Source: Tessaracoccus sp. | GTDB taxonomy: Bacteria > Actinomycetota > Actinomycetes > Propionibacteriales > Propionibacteriaceae | Reading direction: 5' to 3' | DNA: 64,000 nt | Assembly: GCF_016714275.1 (NCBI RefSeq) | Contig: NZ_JADJNP010000009.1 | Coordinates: 1-64,000, forward strand | Shown: piece after piece, positions 33,294-41,602 of the stretch | How positions within the stretch are numbered: position 1 is the stretch's first letter | Layout: each line of letters begins with the position of its first letter | The notes under the pieces: model-generated | The model's database searches: none | What the model was told of the DNA's origin: nothing | What the model saw: only the letters and a program-made list of their open reading frames with translations | Made by a program: the position numbers and the translations under genes

Positions 33294-33683
33294 GTGACCT
33301 ACCAAGCCGACGCGCTCCGGACGGAGCACACCCCCGACTTCATCAACCCGGCGTTCTTCGGCGGCGACGTCGCGCACGCCCGGAAGATCGGTCGGCTCCT
33401 GCACGCCTTCCTCGGCCTCGCGACTGAGCTTGGTGAGGCGGCCGATCAGCTCAAGAAGCACCTCATCTACGGTAAGCCGCTCGACGAGGTCAACCTCGTC
33501 GAGGAGCACGGCGACTTCAGCTGGTACTCCAACTTGATGATCGACGCCATCGGCTCGACCTGGGAGGAGAGCTGGACCAAGAACATCGCCAAGCTCAAGG
33601 TCCGGTTCCCGGACAAGTTCACGCAGGCCCAGGCGCTCGCCCGGGATCTCGACGCCGAGCGGACGGCGCTGGAGACGCCGTGA
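33294..33683 (+). CDS. MazG-like nucleotide pyrophosphohydrolase
   Basis: 129 aa. GTG 33294 is preferred because GAAGG lies about 7 nt upstream; another GTG at 33249 would add 15 residues. ATELGEAADQLKKHLIYG and VEEHGDFSWY provide the paired acidic Mg-binding motifs of the all-alpha NTP pyrophosphatase fold. It probably hydrolyses dNTPs or alarmones. Confidence 0.8.
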   Translation: MTYQADALRTEHTPDFINPAFFGGDVAHARKIGRLLHAFLGLATELGEAADQLKKHLIYGKPLDEVNLVEEHGDFSWYSNLMIDAIGSTWEESWTKNIAKLKVRFPDKFTQAQALARDLDAERTALETP

Positions 33684-34240
33684 GCCGGCCCGTCGTGCTG
33701 GTCGACGTGGACGACGTCCTCGCCGATTTCTACGCTGCGGCGCTCCGCGTCGCGGGTGAGATCCTGGGTCGTGACGTCTCGACCGAGTCCCGGACGACCT
33801 GGGACATCATCGACGCGCTCGGGTTCACGACCGCGCAGCGGGCCGCCTTCAAGCAAGCCGTCGGTCGGTCGGCGTTCTGTGCGAGCCTGTCGCCGTGTCC
33901 CGGCGCGCAGGTCGGCGTCGCGGCGCTCCGTGAGATCGCGGACGTCTACGCCGTGACGGCGCCGTTCGACGCGCTCTACTGGGTCAGCGAGCGGGATTGG
34001 TGGCTCAAGGAGCACTTCGGGTTTACGCGCAAGCAGATCGTCCACACTGACGCCAAGTACCTCGTCGCGGGCGACGTGTTCATCGACGACAAGGTCGAGC
34101 ACGTCCGGCGGTGGGTTGATCGGCGCATCGGCACCGCCGTGCTGTGGGCTCAGCCGTACAACGCCGGCGCGGCCGTCGGCCGTGCGGCCCGGACGAACGT
34201 CTGGGAGGATGTCTATGCCCTCGCCGCCGAGCATCCGTGA
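33680..34240 (+). CDS. 5'(3')-deoxyribonucleotidase (HAD family)
   Basis: 186 aa, GTG start overlapping the MazG-like stop. DVDDVLADFY (residues 7-16) is the HAD nucleophile motif of the NT5C group. The cap has CPGAQVGVAALRE, and VFIDDKVEHVRRW closes with the acidic motif. It recycles deoxynucleoside monophosphates and fits the nucleotide-metabolism cluster here. Confidence 0.8.
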   Translation: MSRPVVLVDVDDVLADFYAAALRVAGEILGRDVSTESRTTWDIIDALGFTTAQRAAFKQAVGRSAFCASLSPCPGAQVGVAALREIADVYAVTAPFDALYWVSERDWWLKEHFGFTRKQIVHTDAKYLVAGDVFIDDKVEHVRRWVDRRIGTAVLWAQPYNAGAAVGRAARTNVWEDVYALAAEHP

Positions 34241-34466
34241 CGCCGGCCGGAAGCCGTGTTCGGTCTGCGGGACCGGTCAGATCGTCGCGATCGTCGCGGT
34301 CACGTTGACGGTGCCCGTGCGGTTCCAGCGTCGGCTGACGAAGCACGTGCTCCGCGACGCCGACGTCCGGCTGTGTAGTGCAGCGTGGGACCGCGCCGGT
34401 TTTTGTTGTTCGACACCTGGCTGTCGCGGGCCCGCGTGGCTGCGGCGGCGTAACGGTTGGGAGTGA
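34215..34466 (+). CDS. Small Cys-rich protein
   Basis: 83 aa from ATG 34215 (GGGAGG upstream). CSVCGTGQ and FCCSTPGC could form a zinc ribbon. It overlaps the end of the nucleotidase gene in another frame by 26 bp. Function unknown. Confidence 0.45.
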   Translation: MPSPPSIRDAGRKPCSVCGTGQIVAIVAVTLTVPVRFQRRLTKHVLRDADVRLCSAAWDRAGFCCSTPGCRGPAWLRRRNGWE

Positions 34467-34469
34467 CGC

Positions 34470-34658
34470 ATGTGGAACTACGTCAAGAAGGATGATGGCA
34501 GCTACGTGCAAGCCGCGTATCACGGCCCGGATGGAACGCCTGGACGCGCACCGGGATGCACAGGCGCTAGCCCTAAGCGCGATCGCAGCAAAGCTCTGGG
34601 ACCCACGGCGATGAACCGATCCGACGACGATCCCCACATCTGGAATGGATGGTCGTGA
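34470..34658 (+). CDS. Small hypothetical protein
   Basis: 62 aa (MWNYVKKDDGSYVQAAYHG), ending RSDDDPHIWNGWS. The DDDPHIW phrase recurs at the N-terminus of the gene at 35474. It overlaps the following methyltransferase start. Confidence 0.45.
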   Translation: MWNYVKKDDGSYVQAAYHGPDGTPGRAPGCTGASPKRDRSKALGPTAMNRSDDDPHIWNGWS

Positions 34659-35467
34659 CCGCACGTCTACCGCCTGGCGCACGCGGTTGGTTTCCGTGGA
34701 ACGGGTCTAAGCGATGGTTGCTCCACGACGTCGCTGAACTTGTCACGGCAGGCCTCAAGCCTGGTGCGCGGTTTTTCGATCCGTTCGTAGGTAGCGCCGC
34801 GGTATCACGCGAAATTCGGCGCAAGCAACCCTGCGTTGACCACGTGCTTGGTGACGCGAATCCGTGGCTGGCCGCGTTGCTCGACACCGCGCGCACGCCG
34901 GACCCGGTGCCGATCCCATCGAATTATCTAGACTTCGACTTCTGGCGGGGGTTGACAGACGATGAGGCTGGTCAGCTCGACGTGATAACACGCGCACAGC
35001 GATTTGCGATCTGTCTACACACGGCATGGGGGCACCGGTGGAAGACCGACAGCGCGGGCCGGTTTACGCAGAGTACGGCACCGCTCCAAGCTACGTTCTG
35101 TGAACCGGCGTACCTGCGCCGCCAACTCGATCACGTGTTCACGGTCAAGTGGTTGCGTGCCGCGGATATTGTTGTAACCGGTGACTGGCGTAGCACCGTC
35201 GCAACATTCGAGTACGGTGACCTCGTGTACCTTGATCCGCCGTACCCCGAGACGCTCGGGTACGGAACACAGACGTGGACGATCGCAGACCTCCTCGATG
35301 TCATCGATTGGCTTGCGGATGCGCGTATCAACGCGGTCGTAAGCAACGTCGCTGACATCGAACGCTTGCTCGTCCGCGCCGGGTTCCAGACACGCTGTTT
35401 GCTGAGTCCTACAGCCAGCCGAACGCGTCGCCAGCGCCGCGAAATTATCGCCTGGCGCTACCACTGA
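34649..35467 (+). CDS. Dam-type (D12 class) N6-adenine DNA methyltransferase
   Basis: 272 aa. FPWNGSKRWLLHDV (motif X), FFDPFVGSAAVSRE (motif I), and YLDPPYPETLGYG (motif IV, DPPY) are in the order of the Dam class. It is intact, unlike the variant motifs of the fused enzyme at 31126. It is an orphan methyltransferase, probably for protection or regulation. Confidence 0.88.
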   Translation: MVVTARLPPGARGWFPWNGSKRWLLHDVAELVTAGLKPGARFFDPFVGSAAVSREIRRKQPCVDHVLGDANPWLAALLDTARTPDPVPIPSNYLDFDFWRGLTDDEAGQLDVITRAQRFAICLHTAWGHRWKTDSAGRFTQSTAPLQATFCEPAYLRRQLDHVFTVKWLRAADIVVTGDWRSTVATFEYGDLVYLDPPYPETLGYGTQTWTIADLLDVIDWLADARINAVVSNVADIERLLVRAGFQTRCLLSPTASRTRRQRREIIAWRYH

Positions 35468-35473
35468 GGAGCT

Positions 35474-36907
35474 ATGCCGACGGAACGACCTGACGACGAT
35501 CCCCACATCTGGGACGGCGACACGTGCATGATCTGTTGTCTCGACGCCGTCGACGTCCAGACCGGCATGGATCAGGGCATCTGCACACCGCGGACGCGGG
35601 TTACACACGCGGCACACTACCGCTACGACGTCTACATCGGCCGTGGCCGCAAGAGCATCTGGGGCAACCCGTTCCGGGAAGGTGCCGACGGGACTAAGTC
35701 CGAGGTCATCGAGCGGTACCGAACCTGGATCCAGACCCAGCCGCAGTTGATGGCACGGCTGCCCGAGCTGCGGGGCAAGGTGCTCGGCTGCTGGTGCAAG
35801 CCCGACATCTGCCACGGCGACGTGCTCGCGGAACTGGCCGACGCGCCGCCGCCGAAGGTCACGGCGCCAGCGGCCACGACGCCGCGCGAGGTACTCCGTG
35901 AAGAACTCCGAGGTCGTGCTGCGGCGCAAGCAGCACGATACGTCACGCCTGACCCGCCGCCACAGTACGACGACGTCTATGAGGCCGGCGTCGCAGCGCT
36001 GAACGCGGACGCCGGTGAGGAAATTGTTGTACCGGCGCCTGAATGTCAGACCGCCGTGGTACCACCTCAGCCCGTGAACCTTGATGACTACGACACGACC
36101 GTCATCATCCTCGACGTCGAGACGACCGGCATCGATCGCGCGAAGGACGAGATCATCGAGCTGGCCGTCCAGTTCGGGTTCGGCGACGGTGACCGTCCGG
36201 GGCCGGGCGAGGTCTGGCGGTTCAAGCCGTCGATCCCGATCCCGGCGGAGGCGACCGCCATCCACGGCATCCGTGACGAGGACGTCGCGGCCGCGTCGTC
36301 GTTCGGCGCGGCCGCGGTCCACGTCGAGCAGGTGATCGAGGCGGCGACGGTCGTCGTCGGGTACAACATCGAGTTCGACCTGACGATGATCGACGCGGCG
36401 CTGCGGCGGGTCGGGCGCCGGCTTGATCTCCGCGGCAAGCTGATCATCGACCCGCTGCAACTCTGGCGGGTGTGCGAGCCGCGGACGCTCCAAGGCGCCC
36501 ACCAGCGTTTCGTTGGCGCTGCGTTCGAGGATGCCCACAGCGCCGGCGCCGACGTCGCCGCGACGGGGCGCGTGCTCCTGGGCATGCTCGACAACTTCGG
36601 CCATGCCGGCAAATACTGGGACGAGATCGCGACGATCGCGTGCCCTGACCGTGCGACCTGGCTCGGCTTCACCACACACTTCATCTGGAAGGACGGCCGC
36701 GTGATCCTCAACTTCGGCAAGCACGCCGGCACGGACGTTCGGTCTGCTGCCGTCAAAGGCTACCTCGCTTGGATGCAGAAGCAGGACTTCCCGGCGCACG
36801 TCGCCGAGATCGCGAAGGCCGCCGCGGGCGCGAAGTCCGACGGTGAGTTCTTGCGGTTCGCCGCACAAGCCTACCCGCCGCCGCCTGCTGCTGAGGTGGC
36901 GCCGTGA
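35474..36907 (+). CDS. DUF4326 - DnaQ-like exonuclease - DUF3820-like fusion
   Basis: 477 aa. Residues 10-25 have a CMIC motif. Residues 50-120 (YIGRGRKSIWGNPF ... LGCWCKPDICHGDVLA) are a DUF4326 domain. After a linker, residues 205-380 form a DEDD exonuclease (ILDVETTGID, NIEFDLTMID, HSAGADVAATGR). The tail (ILNFGKHAGTDV) recalls DUF3820, found on DnaQ-like proteins. It is likely a DNA-processing enzyme; the DUF4326 part is of unknown role. Confidence 0.8.
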   Translation: MPTERPDDDPHIWDGDTCMICCLDAVDVQTGMDQGICTPRTRVTHAAHYRYDVYIGRGRKSIWGNPFREGADGTKSEVIERYRTWIQTQPQLMARLPELRGKVLGCWCKPDICHGDVLAELADAPPPKVTAPAATTPREVLREELRGRAAAQAARYVTPDPPPQYDDVYEAGVAALNADAGEEIVVPAPECQTAVVPPQPVNLDDYDTTVIILDVETTGIDRAKDEIIELAVQFGFGDGDRPGPGEVWRFKPSIPIPAEATAIHGIRDEDVAAASSFGAAAVHVEQVIEAATVVVGYNIEFDLTMIDAALRRVGRRLDLRGKLIIDPLQLWRVCEPRTLQGAHQRFVGAAFEDAHSAGADVAATGRVLLGMLDNFGHAGKYWDEIATIACPDRATWLGFTTHFIWKDGRVILNFGKHAGTDVRSAAVKGYLAWMQKQDFPAHVAEIAKAAAGAKSDGEFLRFAAQAYPPPPAAEVAP

Positions 36908-37314
36908 GCCGGCTCCGGGTCGTTGCTGGCCTTGCCGTCGACGCCGAACACCGCGTGCTCGTCGGCCTGCGTCCGCCGGACAAGGCCTTCCCGGCGCAGT
37001 GGGAGTACCCCGGCGGCAAGGTCGAGCCGGGCGAAGGTGACACTCAGGCGCTCGTCCGCGAGTGGCAAGAGGAGCTGAGCGTCACGCCGGCCGTCGGTCA
37101 CCGGATCGGACGGCTGACGCTCGTGCTCGACGTCACCGTGACCCTGTCCCTGTACCACGTCCGCATCGGCGCGCAGGTCCCGCAGGTCAACCTTGATGCG
37201 CACACCGCGCTACGGTGGGTGACGCCGTCGGAGTTGCTGTTGAAGCTGCCGGCCACGCCCGGCACGACGGCGTTCTACGCACTCGTCAAGGCGTACGTCG
37301 GCGGGCTGGCGTAA
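36904..37314 (+). CDS. Nudix (MutT-like) hydrolase
   Basis: 136 aa, GTG start overlapping the preceding stop. The Nudix box is GGKVEPGEGDTQALVREWQEEL (positions about 39-60, shown here as its Gly, Glu, Arg and Glu-Glu elements). Its place among nucleotide-metabolism genes suggests oxidised or modified dNTP cleanup. Confidence 0.85.
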   Translation: MSRLRVVAGLAVDAEHRVLVGLRPPDKAFPAQWEYPGGKVEPGEGDTQALVREWQEELSVTPAVGHRIGRLTLVLDVTVTLSLYHVRIGAQVPQVNLDAHTALRWVTPSELLLKLPATPGTTAFYALVKAYVGGLA

Positions 37315-37329
37315 GCGCAGACCCGCTTG

Positions 37330-37354
37330 ACACAGCCTGCACGCCATGTAACCG
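37330..37354 (+). promoter_or_regulatory. Sigma70-like promoter of the 37362 gene
   Basis: TTGACA, 16 nt, TAACCG, with the ATG at 37362 7 nt after the -10 box. A leaderless start is predicted. Confidence 0.5.
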
Positions 37355-37361
37355 TTCACCC

Positions 37362-37517
37362 ATGGCGTCCATCACTCTCCTCGGTCGTTCGCGCAAGCCC
37401 CGCAAGTCCCGCAAGTCTGCCTCGAAGGGCAGCTGCACCACCTCGAAGGGCCGGCTCCGCAAGGGCTGGCGCTACGCGAAGGGTGGCCGCTGCGTCCGCG
37501 CGAAGGGCAAGCGCTAA
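37362..37517 (+). CDS. Very basic 51-aa protein
   Basis: 51 aa, about 40 % Lys/Arg, with SR-K-PRKSRKS repeats and only two Cys. It could condense or coat DNA or be a small virion component. The protein at 60522 has similar size and composition. Confidence 0.6.
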   Translation: MASITLLGRSRKPRKSRKSASKGSCTTSKGRLRKGWRYAKGGRCVRAKGKR

Positions 37518-37528
37518 GGCGCTCGACC

Positions 37529-37804
37529 ATGAGCGTCGCCGCGACCCGGTGGCAGCAGGACGTGCGCCTGCAGCCCAACAACCCGAACCAGTTGATCCGC
37601 TACAGCCCGACCTTCCCGTCGGGCGGCGGCGGATACAGCGCGTTCGGCTGGTCGCCCGTCCCGAACGAGGGCTTCAAGCTCTACTCGCCGGCGGGCGCAC
37701 TCGGCGCGCCGTTGGTGCCCGGCTGGTCCGGCATCGCCAAGGTGGTCGGCGCCGTCTTCGGCGTCGCCGCTGGCTTCTGGCTGGCCCAGAAGAACCTGGG
37801 GTAG
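37529..37804 (+). CDS. Small membrane protein
   Basis: 91 aa with a Gly/Pro-rich middle and one C-terminal membrane segment (IAKVVGAVFGVAAGFWLA). Function unknown. Confidence 0.55.
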   Translation: MSVAATRWQQDVRLQPNNPNQLIRYSPTFPSGGGGYSAFGWSPVPNEGFKLYSPAGALGAPLVPGWSGIAKVVGAVFGVAAGFWLAQKNLG

Positions 37805-37807
37805 GGC

Positions 37808-38356
37808 GTGGCGCGTCGAGTCTCACGCGGCGGCCGTCGCACTGCAGTGCAGGGCCTCGGTGCCACGACCACGACCTGCAGCCCCCTGCCGGGGGCTGAG
37901 ACACGGGTCTGCATCACGCGCCCGGCGAAGCGGACGAAGGTCCACACCGCTGACGACGCGTGTACGCTGCTCCGGCGCGCACGCAACGCCGACCGCGAGT
38001 CGTTCTACGTCCTGGCGCTTGACCCACAGAACCAGGTCCAGGGCGTCGAGGAGATCGCACGCGGCAGCGTCGGGGATGTCGCGGTGCACCCGCGCGAGGC
38101 GTTCAAGACGGCGGTGATGCTCAACGCGAGCGCCGTCATCATCGCGCACAACCACCCGTCAGGCAGCCCAGTACCGAGTGAACTGGACGTCGACTTGACC
38201 AAGCGCTTCGTCGAGGCGGGAAAGCTGCTCGGCATCCCGGTCATCGACCACCTGATCGTCGGTCAGTCTGGCTGCGGCTCGATCGCCGACGTCGACCCGA
38301 TGGTGCTTCGTGGCGCACGCCGGCCGGCGCGACGCTACCGCATCCGGCGGCGCTGA
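37808..38356 (+). CDS. RadC-like JAB/MPN domain protein
   Basis: 182 aa with a GTG start. HNHPSGSPVPSELDVDLTK (residues 115-133) is the JAMM metal motif, and an upstream Glu-containing strand (ESFYVLALDPQNQVQGVE) fits RadC. RadC-type proteins are common in mobile elements. There is no helix-hairpin-helix N-terminus, so it is the short, MPN-only form. Confidence 0.85.
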   Translation: MARRVSRGGRRTAVQGLGATTTTCSPLPGAETRVCITRPAKRTKVHTADDACTLLRRARNADRESFYVLALDPQNQVQGVEEIARGSVGDVAVHPREAFKTAVMLNASAVIIAHNHPSGSPVPSELDVDLTKRFVEAGKLLGIPVIDHLIVGQSGCGSIADVDPMVLRGARRPARRYRIRRR

Positions 38357-38622
38357 TGGCGGCTTGGCCCCCGTCCACGACTATCGACGCGCGTACACGC
38401 GCGTTGCTGAACATCCGCGCGACCGGCGTGACCGTCGTCATCATCACGGTCAACGGCACCATGACGTCGATGAACGCGGTGGCAGAGTCGACGGCGGGGC
38501 CGCCGCAGCCGACCGCGCCGGTGCCGGAAGCTCCGACCCGCCGGCCGCGGCCACCCCGCCCGCCGGTCCCGCCGTGGGCCAAGCGCGGCCGCGCTAGCGC
38601 CGGTCCGCGTCCGGGCCGCTGA
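38356..38622 (+). CDS. Small hypothetical protein with Pro/Arg-rich tail
   Basis: 88 aa, ATG overlapping the RadC stop (TGATG). Residues 10-45 look structured (ARTRALLNIRATGVTVVIIT); the rest is Pro/Arg-rich. Function unknown. Confidence 0.5.
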   Translation: MAAWPPSTTIDARTRALLNIRATGVTVVIITVNGTMTSMNAVAESTAGPPQPTAPVPEAPTRRPRPPRPPVPPWAKRGRASAGPRPGR

Positions 38623-38624
38623 CG

Positions 38625-38924
38625 TCACTGCCGCAACGGGCTTGTGGGCGACCACGCGGCCGTGAACAGGCGCATGAGCGCCATCCCTCGGTCCGCCTCG
38701 TGGGGGATCTCGCGGAGCCGCATCAACGTGATGCGGTGACGTGCTCGCAAGATCGCACGGTAGACCTGTGCGGCTAGGCCTCGTGGCCCTGTGCCGCGGT
38801 CCTGTTCCCAGCGGTTGACGCTGGCGAAGGAGACGCCGAGGAAGCGCGCCATCTCGGCCTGGGTGAGCTGGAGGGCGGCGCGGGCGGCTCGAGCGGCACG
38901 CGCGCTGACCTGGCGTAGCGGCAT
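38625..38924 (-). CDS. XRE-type helix-turn-helix regulator
   Basis: 99 aa. LTQAEMARFLGVSFASVNRWEQ (residues 20-41) is a classic HTH of the Xre/Cro group. The C-terminal part is basic and helical. It is convergent with the 38356 gene. Confidence 0.75.
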   Translation of the reverse strand: MPLRQVSARAARAARAALQLTQAEMARFLGVSFASVNRWEQDRGTGPRGLAAQVYRAILRARHRITLMRLREIPHEADRGMALMRLFTAAWSPTSPLRQ

Positions 38925-38953
38925 CGCCGGGTCATACCATGCGCCGCTGACAC

Positions 38954-38975
38954 CGTCAGCGTGGCCTGGTATAGT
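38954..38975 (+). promoter_or_regulatory. CGTCAG-N10-TATAGT promoter
   Basis: CGTCAG (38954-38959), 10 nt, TATAGT (38970-38975), then 6 nt to the ATG at 38982. Confidence 0.6.
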
Positions 38976-38981
38976 TCAGGC

Positions 38982-39134
38982 ATGGGATGGCGCCGCCGTA
39001 CACGTCAACGCCCGAGCCGGTGCAGCCGCCTGGCCTTCGCCAAGGCGCAGGCCAAGGGCCCCGAGGCCGTGGCCGTCTTCTTCAAGCTCTGCGGCGCGCC
39101 GCCGAAGCCCACCGCCGTCCGCCGCCGGCGGTAG
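38982..39134 (+). CDS. Small basic protein with poly-Arg C-terminus
   Basis: 50 aa (MGWRRRTRQRPSRCSRLAFA), ending AVRRRR. The promoter just upstream supports it. The start codon is 6 nt from the -10 box, so translation should be leaderless. Confidence 0.55.
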   Translation: MGWRRRTRQRPSRCSRLAFAKAQAKGPEAVAVFFKLCGAPPKPTAVRRRR

Positions 39135-39174
39135 CCTTGTCCCGATGACCGGCGTCGGCTACTGTCTGGGTATC

Positions 39175-39496
39175 ATGGTGCAGCCCTAACAGTGATCGTG
39201 CCGCCGTCGGGGTCTTCGCGAACTTCCGGATCGCGATCGACAACGACTTCCGCGGCGAGTTTTCGTACGTCCAGTACCGGCGGTGGGGCGTGCTGCAGGT
39301 GTGGGAAGGCGGTCGGTACAAGACCGGGGCGCCGACGCGGCAACGTGCCGAGCACCGGATCTGGGTCCACCTCAACTACGGCGCGACGGGGTCGTTTACG
39401 AGCGCACGCGAGGCGGCGGCGCTGGTCGAACGCCTGACCGCGCTGTCGCCGGTCAGCCTCGACGAGTGGCGCCACTACCTGACGATCGGCGGTTAA
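39175..39496 (+). pseudogene. Small hypothetical protein, frameshifted near 39187
   Basis: The convincing frame (AIDNDFRGEFSYVQYRRWGV ... EWRHYLTIGG) has no start codon upstream until stop 39146. ATG 39175 gives MVQP then TAA. Removing one base at 39187 makes MVQPNSDRAAVGVFANF and joins them. A shorter alternative is GTG 39290. Confidence 0.45.
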
Positions 39497-39526
39497 CCTG
39501 GATTCAGGCATCCCGGCAGGCGCGCA

Positions 39527-39790
39527 TCATTTTCGGCTTGCTGACGCGTTCCGTTCCGCAGCGTATTCCATGGCGGTTTCATACACCGATAGCCACCGCA
39601 TCACGACCGCATCCTCGGCCAGCACGCCGCTACGAATGAGGTCCGGGAGACGCCGCCGCAGGTGGCGCAAAGGTAGTCGGTGTAGCTTCGCAAGCCGCTG
39701 TTCGACATCCTCAAGTTCTTGCAGTACGGATTCTTCCGTCTCGCTGATCGCCTCGACGTCGAACGGACTCTTGTCCGTTGTGCTTTCCAT
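39527..39790 (-). CDS. Small coiled-coil protein
   Basis: 87 aa with an acidic heptad-like stretch (SVLQELEDVEQRLAKL) then helical sequence. It is less GC-rich than its surroundings. It overlaps the 3' end of the acetyltransferase gene by 80 bp in another frame, so one of the two ends may be wrong. Confidence 0.5.
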   Translation of the reverse strand: MESTTDKSPFDVEAISETEESVLQELEDVEQRLAKLHRLPLRHLRRRLPDLIRSGVLAEDAVVMRWLSVYETAMEYAAERNASASRK

Positions 39791-40265
39791 ATGGAGGCGA
39801 CTGTAGCATCAAAGGTCCGGCGCGGCGCCGGCGTGCCGCTGCCAGCGTCGTGACCGGACACGTCGTGAGCGCGTACGTCTCGCAGCCACCGCGTCCGTAG
39901 TCGGGGTGTGGTGACTGTCCCGCAGCGCGTGCACACACCGCACGGCTCTTGGCGACCTGTTTCCGCCAGAACGCCTCGGTCGTCGGCTTGCGGAGGACGT
40001 CGCTGCTGAGCACGCCGCCGGCGTCGCACGCGACCTGGGCCATCGCCGTGTAGAGGCGCGTGGCGAGGCCGCAGCGGCGCAGGCCGGCGCTGACGTTGAC
40101 CCACGCGACCTGCAGCCCGAGCGGGTCGCCGACGTGGTTCGCGAGGATCACGCCGACCCGCTGGCCGTGCTGACGTGCCTCGATGACGACGTCGTCGCCG
40201 AACGTACTCTTGCGGGTACGCGCGATCGTCAGGTTGGCGCACGTCTTGTGGCGCAGCGTGGTCAT
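39711..40265 (-). CDS. GNAT-family acetyltransferase-like protein
   Basis: 184 aa. QVAWVNVSAGLRRCGLATRLY (residues 49-69) contains the acetyl-CoA loop pattern (RxxGLA). The last 55 residues are Arg-rich and overlap the next gene, so a frameshift near 39870 may extend the frame falsely. Confidence 0.6.
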   Translation of the reverse strand: MTTLRHKTCANLTIARTRKSTFGDDVVIEARQHGQRVGVILANHVGDPLGLQVAWVNVSAGLRRCGLATRLYTAMAQVACDAGGVLSSDVLRKPTTEAFWRKQVAKSRAVCARAAGQSPHPDYGRGGCETYALTTCPVTTLAAARRRRAGPLMLQSPPYGKHNGQESVRRRGDQRDGRIRTART

Positions 40266-41188
40266 CGCTTGCGGGGTAGCCGTCGCATACGCTCGGCATA
40301 ATCGACGATGTCGCCGCTCGGGACCATTCGGAACATACCGTCACCGATTGGGTCGGCGCCGTAGTCGCCCGGCACATCTGTGCGGATCGTCGTCCGTATC
40401 GGCGTGAGCGTATCGCGGTCGAGTTCGTAGCCTACGACCTCTGGGCGGGCCTGGTCGCGAAGCCGGTCTGGCGCACGCCGGCTGCCGTGCAGTCCGCGGA
40501 CCTGCGGACCCACCGGCTTCCGCGGCGCCCGCGGCGTCCCCGTCCAGACCTCGAACGTCACGAACTTGCGCGACTGCGCGGCCTGCTGATCGACATACGC
40601 CTGTGCGTCGACCTGCGACGTGAACGTCCCGACGTAGCTGGCGTGGCCAGTCGTCTCATTTCGTTTGTAGACAGTGAAGGTGTCGTTGGGGCCCCGGAGT
40701 CCCGGCCGACGCACCTTGAACGCGCCAGCACGCTCTGCGCGCGTCTCGACGTCGAGTCCGGGCGGACCCTCACCGGCCTCGCGCATTTGCGCCCGCGTCG
40801 CAGGCGGCAGTCGATGCCACGCGCGCTCGGTCGCCTCGACGGCGGCGGCGTGTGCGTCCTTGGCGCGTTTGATCGCGGTCGCGTCGCGGGACTTCAACGC
40901 CGTCGTGACCGCAGCCTGTGCCACCCACTCCGCATGCTCGGCTTCTGGCAGCGTCGGCAGCGTCGACGTGGCCGTAGTCCGGCGCCCACGCGGCCCGTCG
41001 AGGTGGATCGTCGCCAGCTTGCTGTAGTACCGCTTGTCCTCGGTCAGGTGGTCGCAGGCAATCTCTCGGGCGATGCGGCGGTCGGCCGTGTGTTCCAGCT
41101 CGACCTTGATGCCGCGGGCCAGCTCGGTCTTGTCGACGTTGCGCGGGCAGCGGCCGCCGCGGGCCTTGCCTCCGGGGATGCGTTCCAT
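40262..41188 (-). CDS. DUF5661-like phage protein
   Basis: 308 aa, 4-bp overlap with the acetyltransferase start. GIKVELEHTADRRIAREIACDHL (residues 26-48) with a following YYSKL matches a widespread small phage domain (DUF5661-like). A coiled-coil middle and a FTVYKRNETTGHASYVGTFTS segment (AP2-like or arm-type strand pattern) follow. Ends RLPRKR. Confidence 0.6.
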   Translation of the reverse strand: MERIPGGKARGGRCPRNVDKTELARGIKVELEHTADRRIAREIACDHLTEDKRYYSKLATIHLDGPRGRRTTATSTLPTLPEAEHAEWVAQAAVTTALKSRDATAIKRAKDAHAAAVEATERAWHRLPPATRAQMREAGEGPPGLDVETRAERAGAFKVRRPGLRGPNDTFTVYKRNETTGHASYVGTFTSQVDAQAYVDQQAAQSRKFVTFEVWTGTPRAPRKPVGPQVRGLHGSRRAPDRLRDQARPEVVGYELDRDTLTPIRTTIRTDVPGDYGADPIGDGMFRMVPSGDIVDYAERMRRLPRKR

Positions 41189-41214
41189 GGTCCGGCGATG
41201 GTAGGCTGACCAGC

Positions 41215-41460
41215 ATGAGCTTTCAAGTCATCGCATTCGGCGTCGACGGCGCCGTCGTCCAACATTTCACCACCGCACGCCGGGGCGCCCGCGTCGCCAC
41301 GATGCTGGCCAAGGTCACCGGAAAGGCGGACTTGGTTCAGCGCCGCCCTGGCGGCCGACCGGTCCAGCTGATGACCTGCCGCCGTGTGCAGACCGGCGCT
41401 GCAAAGTGTACGCTGACCCTGGCGGGGCAGGTGCTCTTGCGTGACAAGAAGCGCCAGTGA
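41215..41460 (+). CDS. Small hypothetical protein, tandem copy 1
   Basis: 81 aa. A TAGGCT box ends 7 nt before the ATG. The C-terminal third (VQLMTCRRVQTGAAKCTLTL) resembles the following tiny gene. The same DNA carries an oppositely directed box for the 41188 gene, giving a compact two-way promoter. Confidence 0.55.
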   Translation: MSFQVIAFGVDGAVVQHFTTARRGARVATMLAKVTGKADLVQRRPGGRPVQLMTCRRVQTGAAKCTLTLAGQVLLRDKKRQ

Positions 41461-41506
41461 GACGGTAGGCTTCGCCACGCCGGCCGGCCACCGGTCGATC
41501 AAGCTC

Positions 41507-41602
41507 ATGACGTGCACGCGGCGGCGGCCCTACGAGGGTCGCAAGTACGCGCGGTGCATCCTCACGACCGCCGGCGAGACGTACCTGCGCGGGAAGCGCT
41601 AG
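41507..41602 (+). CDS. Tiny protein, tandem partial copy
   Basis: 31 aa (MTCTRRRPYEGRKYARCILT), ending YLRGKR. In the same frame SIKL precedes the ATG, matching the LMTC context of the 41215 gene. This may be a shortened paralog or a piece left by unequal duplication. Confidence 0.45.
   Translation: MTCTRRRPYEGRKYARCILTTAGETYLRGKR

Noticed and set aside
35015..36868. 617-aa minus-strand open frame opposite the methyltransferase and DnaQ-like genes
   Set aside because: Antisense shadow of two genes with clear motifs.
37808..38356. JAB peptidase partner for the E1-like protein at 13643
   Set aside because: The sequence is RadC-type and 24 kb away in a DNA-metabolism run, so no functional link is supported.
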